From contig DBQJ01000014.1 in assembly GCA_002305205.1 (NCBI GenBank), positions 1-22,595 on the forward strand: a stretch of DNA of 22,595 nt, given 5' to 3'. Positions 8,291 to 15,496 of the stretch are shown in pieces. A program made the position numbers and the translations under genes. This stretch comes from a candidate division WWE3 bacterium UBA1397. Its GTDB lineage: Bacteria; Patescibacteriota; WWE3; UBA101185; UBA10185. The notes beneath the pieces were generated by a model. The model was not told the DNA's origin, ran no database searches, and saw only the letters and a list, made by a program, of their open reading frames with translations. The stretch's first letter is position 1; each line of letters starts with the position of its first letter.

Positions 8291-8299
8291 TGATAAAAT
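8291..8299 (+). promoter_or_regulatory. Extended -10 promoter of the tmRNA gene
   Basis: TGATAAAAT matches an extended -10 (TGn plus TAAAAT) just after the smpB stop. It would start transcription near 8306, leaving about 19 bases to be trimmed from the 5' end of tmRNA. ssrA may also be read from the smpB promoter. Confidence 0.45.
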
Positions 8300-8324
8300 A
8301 CAAATCCAAGTACATTAAAAAGAT

Positions 8325-8713
8325 GGGGATGCACAGGATTTGACTAATATTAATAATCTATTGTGGCAGACAGAAGAACCGGACTTCTTTAAAAACGGTA
8401 AAAAATATAAACGCCGATGAAAATTCATTGGTAGCTCAACCAGCAATGGTTGGTGCTTACGCAGCTTAATTATTTAAGCAGCGGATCTTCAGTTCTCTGT
8501 CCGAAGGGAATTAAGAAGGTCATATAAAATCGGAATGAGGTAAATAGATCTTGATATGTTCTATTTTCCAAGGATATATAATCTAAATAATTATCAGCAG
8601 AAGGGATTAAAAGCAGCTGAATACTTTTCTTTCTGTTTAAATATTCAGCTAAGTCTGTAGAAATAATATATTTTTATATTAGGACGGGGGTTCGATTCCC
8701 CCCATCTCCACCA
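8325..8713 (+). ncRNA. ssrA: Transfer-messenger RNA (tmRNA)
   Basis: The 389-base gene has a tRNA-like shell: the 5' end GGGGATG pairs with CATCTCC before the encoded ACCA (8710-8713), including the G3-U pair that alanyl-tRNA synthetase recognises, and a T-arm GGGGG-TTCGATT-CCCCC. The resume codon is probably GCC 8413-8415, giving the tag ADENSLVAQPAMVGAYAA and TAA at 8467-8469. A tag with ADEN near its start and an alanine-rich hydrophobic end (AYAA) is what proteases recognise on rescued proteins. At 18 residues it is longer than the 10-residue E. coli tag. A stem with GAAG/CTTC just before the tag fits pseudoknot 1. One-piece (not permuted) form. The smpB gene is next to it. Confidence 0.96.
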
Positions 8714-8864
8714 AATTAATTGTAAATGTTAATTTATTTTCCTTTTAAAAATATATATAAGTACAGTCTTTAGTACACATTCCCATTTAAATGAGTGAAT
8801 TGGATAAATTATCTATTTTACATAGATATATTCTTATTGATTTTCACCCCACCCTCGCTAATAA

Positions 8865-8924
8865 TACTACAGGTTTAATTCATTAAATTACTACAGGGTA
8901 ATGTATAGATATACATCGTAGTAA
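8865..8924 (+). repeat. Direct repeat and nested hairpin upstream of comF
   Basis: TACTACAGG occurs twice, at 8865-8873 and 8889-8897, 24 bases apart. The second copy is also the left arm of a hairpin: TTACTAC (8888-8894) pairs with GTAGTAA (8918-8924), enclosing a second stem ATGTAT/ATACAT (8901-8906 and 8911-8916) with a four-base loop. It ends about 27 bases before the comF start. It could be an operator, an RNA control element or a weak terminator for ssrA transcripts. The rest of 8714-8951 is AT-rich with no convincing gene. Confidence 0.45.
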
Positions 8925-8951
8925 CAACATATATATAGTTGTGGATAACTA

Positions 8952-9638
8952 ATGGATAACATTATAAATAAAATATTTCCTCCAAAATGCATATTTTGTT
9001 CATCTATTGGATCATTAATATGTGAAAACTGCCTCTCAGACTGTGATCTTATAAAATATCAAAGATGCATATTGTGTGGTAAGGAAAGTACAGATGGATA
9101 TACACACCCCCATTGTTTAAGAAGCAAAGATAATTTACCTATTCAAATTATCTCTACTTATGAATATTCAGGAAAGGTTAGAGAATGTATAAGAAAATCA
9201 AAATATTACTCACGTCAATTTATGGTGCTGAAGATATTAGCTAGGGAAGCATTAGAAATTTCATATGAATTACTTAAAGATCTTAAAGATTTCATATGTG
9301 TACCTATTCCCATATCCATAAACAGGTATAAAACTAGGGGATTTAATCAAACTTTAGTAATTGCATCAATAGTAGGAAGAACATTAAAAATGAATGTTAA
9401 AGAATACATCCTTAAAAGGATAAAAGATACTAAAGCACAGCATTCCATAAATAAAGAAGAAAGAGTTAAAAATGTTGCGGGATCATTTCAGACAAAGAAA
9501 GAGTACGTTTTAGGAAAAAAGATTCTTCTCATTGATGATATATCAACTACAGGATCTACGTTTATAGAAGCATCCCGTACGTTGTACAATGCCGGTGCTA
9601 AAGAAGTAAGGTGTTTTTCTTTGAGCAAGAAGATATAA
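8952..9638 (+). CDS. comF: ComF-family phosphoribosyltransferase-like protein
   Basis: A 228-residue protein of the ComF family, linked in other bacteria to DNA uptake and processing. The N-terminus holds a zinc-binding cysteine cluster (CIFC 13-16, CENC 24-27, Cys39/Cys42, HPHC 52-55). The middle has the family motif KTRGFNQ (about 127-133), and the C-terminal half has the phosphoribosyltransferase PRPP loop ILLIDDISTTGST (191-203). These three elements in order are diagnostic. Length is normal. Candidate -10 sequences (TATATA/TATAGT, 8930-8939) end 12 or more bases before the ATG, and no Shine-Dalgarno is visible. The next feature, tRNA-Ser, has its promoter inside the end of this gene. A DNA-import role together with the T4SS-like locus nearby is possible but not shown. 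Confidence 0.92.
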   Translation: MDNIINKIFPPKCIFCSSIGSLICENCLSDCDLIKYQRCILCGKESTDGYTHPHCLRSKDNLPIQIISTYEYSGKVRECIRKSKYYSRQFMVLKILAREALEISYELLKDLKDFICVPIPISINRYKTRGFNQTLVIASIVGRTLKMNVKEYILKRIKDTKAQHSINKEERVKNVAGSFQTKKEYVLGKKILLIDDISTTGSTFIEASRTLYNAGAKEVRCFSLSKKI

Positions 9639-9648
9639 AAGGTATAAT
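9621..9648 (+). promoter_or_regulatory. Promoter of tRNA-Ser
   Basis: TTGAGC (9621-9626) and TATAAT (9643-9648) are separated by 16 bases and lie 22 bases before the mature tRNA end. The -35 box is inside the last codons of comF. This is the clearest two-part promoter in the window. Confidence 0.6.
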
Positions 9649-9670
9649 GAGCCCTAGCGGATATACTTTT

Positions 9671-9758
9671 GGAGGGTTGGCAGAGCGGTAATGCAGCGGC
9701 TTGCTAAGCCGTGACGGTTAAAAGCCGTCCACAGGTTCAAATCCTGTACCCTCCGCCA
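9671..9758 (+). tRNA. tRNA-Ser (anticodon GCT)
   Basis: The 88-base gene folds as a class II tRNA: acceptor GGAGGGT/ACCCTCC, discriminator G and encoded CCA, anticodon loop TTGCTAA with GCT in positions 34-36, a long variable arm (GACGG..CCGTC) typical of serine, and T-arm ACAGG-TTCAAAT-CCTGT. It reads AGC and AGT codons. Confidence 0.96.
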
Positions 9759-9804
9759 TGTATCAAAATCATTTCTTTTTCCCAATTAAGTGGTGGGGAT
9801 TTGG

Positions 9805-10521
9805 TTATTCTTGTTTCCTAGGGTATATTGCTGTGTATTGTCTAATCGCTTCTGGTAAGTTTGTTACAATTTCTGAAGTTACAAATTCTTCAATCCTAGA
9901 ATCACCTATATTTTGAATTTTATAATCTGGTAATAAATCCTTAAAAAGGATAGATACCATTAAATCCACCATTCTTTCTTTTTCAGCCTGTGTTAATTGA
10001 TATTTTTGTACAATTTCCTCCTCAACACCAATATGTACCATCTCGTGTATTGGTGTGTGATGTGGTTGTGCTCTAGTAAAAGTACCATCATCATTAACTC
10101 TCATTATTATCCGACCCGTTTCGCTATCATAACTTCCACTCATACCATATCTTGTTACCACAAGTTGATATTGTGGAAATACTTTAAATCCCCATTCTTG
10201 CCTTAATTGTTCAAATATCGGGAAAACTGCTTCAATTTGTGCTCTATGCGCTTCTAATTGGGATAACCCTACTTCATATAATTCTGGTTTATAATCTTCA
10301 AGTATTAGTTTGAGTTTGTCGGGTTTTTCTTCATCGGAAAACGGTTTTGCTAGTTCTGGATTATCTGGAATTTTGGGTTTATATCCATGCTGTTCATACC
10401 AACCCATCCTGTTCAATGTCCATTGCACTCTATCTACTTCTTCCTCTGGCGTTTGTGCCCTTATAACTAACTCAGGTCTTGGTTCTGTTTCCTCTTGTGG
10501 TATTGCTTCATTAATACTCAT
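9805..10521 (-). CDS. Uncharacterised HEXXH zinc-protease-like protein
   Basis: A 238-residue soluble protein with no signal peptide or membrane helix. An acidic, Pro-rich N-terminus (about 1-80) is followed by an alpha/beta region and the motif HTPIHEMVHIGVEEEIV, where HEMVH (His159, Glu160, His163) is a complete HEXXH zinc site; one of Glu167-169 could be a third ligand. After it comes KERMVDLMVSILFKDLLPDY. The active-site pattern predicts a metallopeptidase, but I cannot name the family or substrate. I use the internal ATG at 10519-10521 (MSINEA) because a perfect TATAAT (10529-10534, reverse strand) ends 7 bases upstream of it; the outer ATG at 10539 would lie upstream of the -10 box. Divergent from the TspO gene. 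Confidence 0.7.
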   Translation of the reverse strand: MSINEAIPQEETEPRPELVIRAQTPEEEVDRVQWTLNRMGWYEQHGYKPKIPDNPELAKPFSDEEKPDKLKLILEDYKPELYEVGLSQLEAHRAQIEAVFPIFEQLRQEWGFKVFPQYQLVVTRYGMSGSYDSETGRIIMRVNDDGTFTRAQPHHTPIHEMVHIGVEEEIVQKYQLTQAEKERMVDLMVSILFKDLLPDYKIQNIGDSRIEEFVTSEIVTNLPEAIRQYTAIYPRKQE

Positions 10522-10679
10522 ACCCTGTATTATAATCATTAAGGGTTATATTAAGAAGCGGGTTTGTTGAGAAAAAAGTTGCAGGTGCATCCCACGCCCC
10601 CAGACATAAATAGACTGCATGTCTTCTTTTCGCACTATGTTTATTGACTTTTTCTGTCCACAATGGAATCATCATATTA

Positions 10680-11075
10680 ATGAATTCTTATCTTTGGTAC
10701 CAAACATTGCTCAGACCATCATGGGCACCCCCATCATGGATATTTGCTCCCGTATGGACAGTTCTATACATTCTTATAGCAATATCTTTTGGATTTGTAT
10801 TTTATAGAATTATCAAAGGGTATTTAGATAAAAAAACAGCTGTACCTTTTATACTAAATCTTATTTTTAATTTATTATTTACTCCAATTCAGTTCGGATT
10901 AAAAAATAATGTATTGGCTATGTTTGATATATTAGCAGTATTAATTACTTTAATTTGGATTCTTTGTTCCATGAAAGATAAGATTAAATGGGTAGCTTGG
11001 GTAAATGTTCCTTATCTTCTTTGGGTGGCATTTGCAACTGTACTTCAAATTAATGTAACAATACTCAATCTTTAA
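10680..11075 (+). CDS. TspO/MBR family tryptophan-rich membrane protein
   Basis: TspO/MBR proteins bind porphyrins and related ligands in the membrane. The diagnostic stretch is WYQTLLRPSWAPPSWIFAPV followed by WTVLYILIAISF, then ALNLIFN-like NLIFNLLFTPIQFG and the C-terminal YLLWVAFATVLQINVTILN. From ATG 10680 the protein is 131 residues with four membrane helices. Classical TspO has five helices and about 150-160 residues; here the helix that normally precedes WY..L is missing. An upstream TTG (10644) adds only twelve polar-to-hydrophobic residues, not a full helix. The start is therefore uncertain, but absence of helix 1 holds with either choice. A short inverted repeat (AGACAT 10602-10607 / ATGTCT 10619-10624) lies in the gap upstream. 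Confidence 0.85.
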   Translation: MNSYLWYQTLLRPSWAPPSWIFAPVWTVLYILIAISFGFVFYRIIKGYLDKKTAVPFILNLIFNLLFTPIQFGLKNNVLAMFDILAVLITLIWILCSMKDKIKWVAWVNVPYLLWVAFATVLQINVTILNL

Positions 11076-11112
11076 AGTTGTACTTTATCTAAATTAATTC
11101 TAAAATTGATGT

Positions 11113-11724
11113 ATGTTCAAGGACTTTATTTTAAAAACATTTGGATTAGTTGCCCAACCTTCGCAAACACCCATTCCTCAAAATGAAAAGAATAATCAGG
11201 ATAAAGAGGAGCAAATGTTTAAGAAATACGGACCTAAGGAGATTTTATTTGAGTGGACATCCCAGGGAAAAATACAAAATATAAAACTAAGTCCAAGGTA
11301 TACCCGCCTTTTTATGATAATTGGATTTGTAACCTGTTTAATATTTGCTTTAATGCAGGATTTTTTTATCATAATAGTAATCGGAACCATAGTATTTTTT
11401 TATTACGTACTTCACAATAAATATGAAGCTCCTTTAGTATCATATAAAATCAGCAACTATGGTTTTATCTATGGAACCAGAACATATTATTGGGATGAAT
11501 TAAAAAACTTTTTCTTTTCCAGCAGATCATTTGGAGAGGTGCTGGTAATCGATACTACAGATTCTATAATCCCCCGTATTATTGCTCTATTTTCTCCAGA
11601 AGATAGAGAAAATATTTTTAATATATTGAAAGATCGTATACTCTATCTTGATAAAGAACCCAAGGGTACAGTTGAAAAGGGATTAGATTCATTAGCTGAT
11701 AAATTTATGTTCGAAGATAAGTAA
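11113..11724 (+). CDS. Two-helix membrane protein with C-terminal PH-like domain, unknown function
   Basis: A 203-residue protein. The first 60 residues are polar and Gln/Glu/Lys-rich, with ILFEWTSQGKIQ before the membrane part. Two adjacent helices (about 66-82 and 84-100) form a hairpin, so both ends lie on the same side, probably cytoplasmic. The C-terminal half (VSYKISNYGFIYGTRTYYWD, then ELKNFFF, VLVIDTT, IPRIIALFSPEDRENIFNIL) reads like a PH-like beta domain with a final helix. I have seen this overall layout in other Patescibacteria proteins but know no function. TAAAAT (11101-11106) ends 6 bases before the ATG, fitting a leaderless transcript. Confidence 0.6.
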   Translation: MFKDFILKTFGLVAQPSQTPIPQNEKNNQDKEEQMFKKYGPKEILFEWTSQGKIQNIKLSPRYTRLFMIIGFVTCLIFALMQDFFIIIVIGTIVFFYYVLHNKYEAPLVSYKISNYGFIYGTRTYYWDELKNFFFSSRSFGEVLVIDTTDSIIPRIIALFSPEDRENIFNILKDRILYLDKEPKGTVEKGLDSLADKFMFEDK

Positions 11725-11773
11725 TTTTATTAAATCTCCTATTTGAAGTATATTCTATCTGTTTATATCTTTT

Positions 11774-11850
11774 GCACCCGTAGTTCAGTTGGATAGAACG
11801 CAGCGTTGCGGACGCTGAAGTCGGGGGTTCGAGTCCCTCCGGGTGCACCA
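11774..11850 (+). tRNA. tRNA-Arg (anticodon GCG)
   Basis: The 77-base gene folds cleanly: acceptor GCACCCG/CGGGTGC, D-arm GTTC/GAAC, anticodon stem CAGCG/CGCTG with loop TTGCGGA (anticodon GCG), variable loop AAGTC, T-arm GGGGG-TTCGAGT-CCCTC, discriminator A and encoded CCA. It reads CGC and CGT by G34. Most bacteria use ACG with A34 changed to inosine by TadA for this box, so G34 is unusual. TATATT (11749-11754) is a possible -10 box. Confidence 0.94.
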
Positions 11851-11901
11851 TAATAAATACAATTGGTTTTTAGTTTAATATTAATCATTTATAATAAGTG
11901 T

Positions 11902-12648
11902 ATGGTACCCATGAATTATGCAGAGAATGCACCCGGTAGTAGTTCTCCTGAAATTTTCATCTATAATCCTGAAGGTCAAAATGCAAATGTATCAATGGAA
12001 AAACTACAGTTAGAAGGGGGGAATATTGTAATCTTTACCCTTGGTGGAGGTGATAACGTACCGGATCGTTCTAGTAATGCCAAAAGGATGGCTAAAGAAA
12101 TATCTCGTGTTTTAGACAATAGTAAGGTGTTTGGTAAAGACGGTGCACCCATCAACTTTTTAGGCCCAGAAAACTTACTGAATTCCTTTAGACAAGTACA
12201 ACAAGAAATATTAAAGAATGAAAGTAATAAAAAGAAAGATGAGATTGACGCAGATTATCTGCTTGTATTTTTAATAATAGATGAAGATTCCAATTACAGA
12301 TTATATTGCATGGGGTCTGGGAATAGTTTAGTTGCTGTCATAATTAGGAAGGGAGCAGATAGTGTTGAACAAATTAATATTACCAATGGAGAAATCTCGT
12401 TATCTAAGAAAAAAAATAACTCCCTTCCTCCAATTTTTGAAGGGGTGCTGAAGCCCGGGGACTTTCTCTTACTGCTAACAGAAAATATGAAAAAATCATT
12501 GGCAGATAGATTTCCATACGAGGAAGTTAGAAATGGGACATGCGAATCTATTGCTAAAGAGATAAGCGAAAGAGCTAAAAATGCAGATAAAAGTGATAAT
12601 CCGTTTAGATCCTATCCTGTGGTAGTAATAATGGCACCCGAATTGTAA
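11902..12648 (+). CDS. Divergent PP2C-like (PPM-fold) protein
   Basis: A 248-residue soluble protein. IVIFTLGGGDNVPDRSSNAK (42-61) could match the first strand of a PPM phosphatase, YLLVFLIIDE (119-128) then LYCMGSGNSLVAVIIRKG (134-151) matches the central strands with the GNS turn, and LKPGDFLLLLTENM (183-196) matches the L.pGD.l.l.TDG motif. The C-terminus (YPVVVIMAPEL) matches the final strand. The usual metal-binding DGMGG and the Asp of the TDG motif are not kept (here LGGGDN and TEN), so it may be an inactive or unusual phosphatase. The start at ATG 11902 (MVPMNYAEN) is chosen because TATAAT (11890-11895) ends 6 bases upstream; the frame is open further up, but only through promoter sequence. 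It lies 51 bases after tRNA-Arg. Confidence 0.5.
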   Translation: MVPMNYAENAPGSSSPEIFIYNPEGQNANVSMEKLQLEGGNIVIFTLGGGDNVPDRSSNAKRMAKEISRVLDNSKVFGKDGAPINFLGPENLLNSFRQVQQEILKNESNKKKDEIDADYLLVFLIIDEDSNYRLYCMGSGNSLVAVIIRKGADSVEQINITNGEISLSKKKNNSLPPIFEGVLKPGDFLLLLTENMKKSLADRFPYEEVRNGTCESIAKEISERAKNADKSDNPFRSYPVVVIMAPEL

Positions 12649-12712
12649 TATTTTAGTTATGGACGAATTGTTCTTTCCATGTTTTATCAAATAGCATAGA
12701 ATTTTAAAGATA

Positions 12713-14416
12713 GTGAATATATTTAATGAATTATCTATAGTTATAGTTGTAGCTGCTGTCCTCTCAGGATTAATGAGATTGTTCAAACAGCCCCTTGTAA
12801 TAGGATATGTATTAACAGGATTATTCTTAGGCCCGCAGTTTCTTAATATAATCAGATCTACGGAGACCGTATCAATATTTTCTGAAATGGGGATAGCTAT
12901 TCTGCTGTTTATAGTTGGGATTCATTTAAGTCCTAATGAAATAAAAGATTTAGGCAAGAAAGTATTTATCATAGGTTTAATTCAGGTACTAAGCACCTCA
13001 CTACTATCATATCTAATATCCAATGCTTTTAATTTCTCATTAATTGAAAGTTTATATCTTGGAATATCCATATCCTTTAGTAGTACAATCATAGTTTTAA
13101 AACTTCTCTCAGATAAACGTGATTTGGAAAAATTATACGGACGTATTTCTATAGGAATACTCCTTTTACAGGATGTAGTAGCTTCATTTGTTTTAATTTT
13201 TTCATCTTCTTTCTCTTCCGGAGAAGTCGAGTTATCTTCATTTTTTTTACTAATTATCAAAGGATTAATATTAACAATATCAATATCTTTAGCTAGTGTT
13301 TATTTGCTTCCCTCCCTATCCACATTCTTTGCAAAATCCCCTGAATATCTTTTCTTATTTTCTTTAGCTTGGGGATTTGGTATGGCGTCAGTATTTGGGT
13401 GGATGGGATTTTCTATTGAGATAGGGGCATTAGTAGCAGGAGTGTCTCTTTCTTTTTCTCCTTATGGGCAGGAGATTGCCTCACGTTTAAAAACTCTAAG
13501 AGATTTCTTCTTATTAATATTCTTTGTACTTCTTGGTTCACGAGTATCCTTTGATAATTTTAGTTCATTCTTTATTTCTTTCTTAGTGTTTCTGTTGTTC
13601 ATTATAATAGTTAAGCCCATTATTATTACCGTAATACTTGAATTATTTGGTTATACAAAAAAGACATCTTTTCTAACAGGTATATCGCTAGCTCAGATAA
13701 GTGAATTTTCTTTTATTCTTCTTATATTAGGGTCACGTTTGGGGCATATTTCGGAAGAAATACTTTCTTTAGGCACACTTCTTGGATTTACTAGTATTGC
13801 TGTATCTACTTATTTCATAGTCAATGCAGAAAAAATATATCCGTTATTTGCACCCCTGCTATCAGTATTTGAAAGTAAAAACATAGATAGAGATAATATC
13901 CAGGGGAAACAGTATGAAGTAATTTTATTCGGTTGTAATAGATCCGGATATGATTTTATTAGGATATTTAAATATTTTGGAAGAAAGTTCTTAGCTGTAG
14001 ATTTTGATCCTGATGTAATAAAACAGATGCAGCTTAGGGGAATAAACTGTTGCTATGGAGATGCCGAAGACACCGAATTTCTTGAGGATATTGATGTGTA
14101 TAAAGCAAAGATAGTCATTTCTACTATTCCTGATTTTGATACTAACTCTTTTCTATTGAAGAAAATTAGAAAATCTAATAAAGAATCAATAGTATTTTTA
14201 GTCTCATATAATATAGATGAAGCAATAAGACTGTACGAAGACGGGGCTACTTATATAATACTTCCTCATTTCATTGGAGGGGAATTTGCAGCTAAGTTAG
14301 CAACAGAAGCAGGGTTTGATATGAAGAAACTCATAAACAGAAGAGAAGATCATCTTAAGTACTTAAGGGATAGAAAATCATTGGGCCATTCTCATCCAAT
14401 ATGGGTTCACCATTAA
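12713..14416 (+). CDS. Kef-type (CPA2) monovalent cation/H+ antiporter with RCK domain
   Basis: A 567-residue protein of the CPA2 family, which exchanges K+ or Na+ for H+ across the inner membrane. Residues 1-380 are about a dozen helices, with QPLVIGYVLTGLFLGP (26-41), LFIVGIHL (65-72), the crossed-helix stretch SISFSSTIIVLKLLSD (119-134) and LLLQDVVA (151-158, Asp154 in the ion site). Residues 400-567 are an RCK/TrkA-N nucleotide-binding domain, with VILFGCNRSG in place of the usual GxGxxG and an acidic VDFDPD at the end of strand 2. The end is His-rich (GHSHPIWVHH). Start codon is GTG. TTTCCA (12674-12679) and TAGAAT (12697-12702), 17 apart, end 10 bases before it. KefB/KefC-like regulation by NAD(H) or glutathione adducts is possible but not visible. 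Confidence 0.92.
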   Translation: MNIFNELSIVIVVAAVLSGLMRLFKQPLVIGYVLTGLFLGPQFLNIIRSTETVSIFSEMGIAILLFIVGIHLSPNEIKDLGKKVFIIGLIQVLSTSLLSYLISNAFNFSLIESLYLGISISFSSTIIVLKLLSDKRDLEKLYGRISIGILLLQDVVASFVLIFSSSFSSGEVELSSFFLLIIKGLILTISISLASVYLLPSLSTFFAKSPEYLFLFSLAWGFGMASVFGWMGFSIEIGALVAGVSLSFSPYGQEIASRLKTLRDFFLLIFFVLLGSRVSFDNFSSFFISFLVFLLFIIIVKPIIITVILELFGYTKKTSFLTGISLAQISEFSFILLILGSRLGHISEEILSLGTLLGFTSIAVSTYFIVNAEKIYPLFAPLLSVFESKNIDRDNIQGKQYEVILFGCNRSGYDFIRIFKYFGRKFLAVDFDPDVIKQMQLRGINCCYGDAEDTEFLEDIDVYKAKIVISTIPDFDTNSFLLKKIRKSNKESIVFLVSYNIDEAIRLYEDGATYIILPHFIGGEFAAKLATEAGFDMKKLINRREDHLKYLRDRKSLGHSHPIWVHH

Positions 14417-14454
14417 ATGAGCAATGATTATTAGTATTTAATTACTTATTCTCG

Positions 14455-14460
14455 TATAAT
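14455..14460 (+). promoter_or_regulatory. -10 box of tRNA-Ala
   Basis: A perfect TATAAT ends 12 bases before the mature tRNA-Ala. The -35 position shows only a weak TTAGTA (14431-14436, 18 bases away). Confidence 0.5.
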
Positions 14461-14472
14461 TACAATTTATAG

Positions 14473-14548
14473 GGGCCGTTAGCTCAGTTGGTAGAGCACC
14501 GCATTCGCATTGCGGGGATCAGCGGTTCGATTCCGCTACGGTCCACCA
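14473..14548 (+). tRNA. tRNA-Ala (anticodon CGC)
   Basis: The 76-base gene has acceptor GGGCCGT/ACGGTCC with the G3-U70 pair that marks alanine tRNAs, D-arm GCTC/GAGC, anticodon stem CCGCA/TGCGG with loop TTCGCAT (CGC), variable loop GGATC, T-arm AGCGG-TTCGATT-CCGCT, discriminator A and encoded CCA. It reads only GCG, so other alanine tRNAs must exist elsewhere. Confidence 0.96.
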
Positions 14549-14612
14549 TAATATCAATAGATTTAATAAAAAAAGCTAACAATCACTTTAAATTTGATAG
14601 AATGAATAATAG

Positions 14613-14806
14613 ATGGATAGTATCAGTAATACAGAAGGAAATCACATCATACAAAACAAAATAATCCAATAGGTATCTACATCGTGGTTTATACCGATCC
14701 CAAAAATAAAAATTCAGAGAATGTACTGGTACTTAATGGCTTTGTTCAAGATGGTACAGCTTTATATGACGGAGAGGAAAACAAATTTTGGATTAAGAAA
14801 CTATAA
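14613..14806 (+). pseudogene. Frameshifted remnant of a small unknown gene
   Basis: ATG 14613 opens a 19-codon frame (MDSISNTEGNHIIQNKIIQ) that stops at TAG 14670-14672. One frame over (-1), codons from about 14666 read IGIYIVVYTDPKNKNSENV, then LVLNGFVQDGTALYDGEENK and FWIKKL to TAA 14804-14806, with natural protein composition. TAGAAT (14598-14603) ends 9 bases before the ATG, like promoters of intact genes here. The simplest reading is one intact gene of about 64 codons broken by a single-base change in the AAC-AAA-ATA-ATC-CAA stretch. No slippery heptamer is in place for programmed frameshifting. The alternative is a short gene starting at GTG 14684. Its last 6 bases overlap the convergent TraX-family gene. 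Confidence 0.4.
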
Positions 14807-15496
14807 TTTTGGAAATAGTTCTAAAATCAAAAAGAAGATAACGTATTGAACAGGGTAGAAGATGTAGAAAAGATATTTAGTCTTAGGACCCAATTTTCCA
14901 TTGTAAAGATAGATAAACAATAGTGATATTAATGCCAACGGACCTATTAGTAGAAAGTAACTAGGTATATTTCCTGTATTATTTAACAGCAATGATGCCA
15001 ATGGAACTATATTTCCCAATGTATATACAATTGTTTCAAGTAATAAAGTTTTAGAAAAATTATTGAAGAATAGATAGAATACAATAGTTGATAATACCCC
15101 CATTCCCCCATAATCTGTTCTTAGCAGTTGAGCGGTAATAATTATAAGTAAGGGGATTAGTATCTGAAGTATTTTATTCTTAAATATCCTGATTGATTTA
15201 ATAGCCAGTAGAGCAAAATAAAACGTAAACAATACATTTAAATTTGGTTCTATCCCTATCCTCCAATTAGCTAAATAGTAGGGAATATGTGAGATAAAAG
15301 CAAAGATAATAATTCTTCTTCTGTATTTATCTTCATTATGCGTATGAATAGCTCCGTTAGCTATAAGCCAAGAAAATAGGGGGAATGATAACCTGCCTAC
15401 CATTCTAAATAAAAGAATATTGGGAAAGAAGAACAGACCTACGTGATCTATCACCATAGTTATAATAGCAATGAGTTTAATCTGAAACGAATTCAT
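14801..15496 (-). CDS. TraX family membrane protein
   Basis: A 231-residue polytopic protein. The N-terminal signature FQIKLIAIITMVIDHVGLFF followed by FRMVGRLSFPLFSWLIANGA, HT....KY.RR and FAFISHIPYY is that of the TraX family; F-plasmid TraX acetylates pilin, and relatives in many genomes are likely envelope acyltransferases. About seven hydrophobic helices fill the protein. I start it at the third codon of the longest frame (ATG 15494-15496, MNSFQIKL) because a TATAAT (15505-15510, reverse strand) ends 8 bases upstream of it but only 2 bases from the outer ATG (15502). It is tempting to link pilin acetylation to the pilin cluster 13 kb away, but that is inference. It converges on the gene remnant. 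Confidence 0.85.
   Translation of the reverse strand: MNSFQIKLIAIITMVIDHVGLFFFPNILLFRMVGRLSFPLFSWLIANGAIHTHNEDKYRRRIIIFAFISHIPYYLANWRIGIEPNLNVLFTFYFALLAIKSIRIFKNKILQILIPLLIIITAQLLRTDYGGMGVLSTIVFYLFFNNFSKTLLLETIVYTLGNIVPLASLLLNNTGNIPSYFLLIGPLALISLLFIYLYNGKLGPKTKYLFYIFYPVQYVIFFLILELFPKL

Noticed and set aside
8713..8735. AAATTAA/TTAATTT stem after the tmRNA as a terminator
   Set aside because: The stem is pure A/T with a nine-base loop and too weak to call.
8791..8886. A 31-codon frame (MSELDKLSILHRY...) between ssrA and comF
   Set aside because: No ribosome site, no well-placed -10 box, and it overlaps the direct repeat; short AT-rich frames like this are expected by chance.
14650..14680. 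Programmed -1 frameshift in the 14613-14806 remnant
   Set aside because: No X-XXY-YYZ slippery heptamer in the correct frame and no strong downstream stem.
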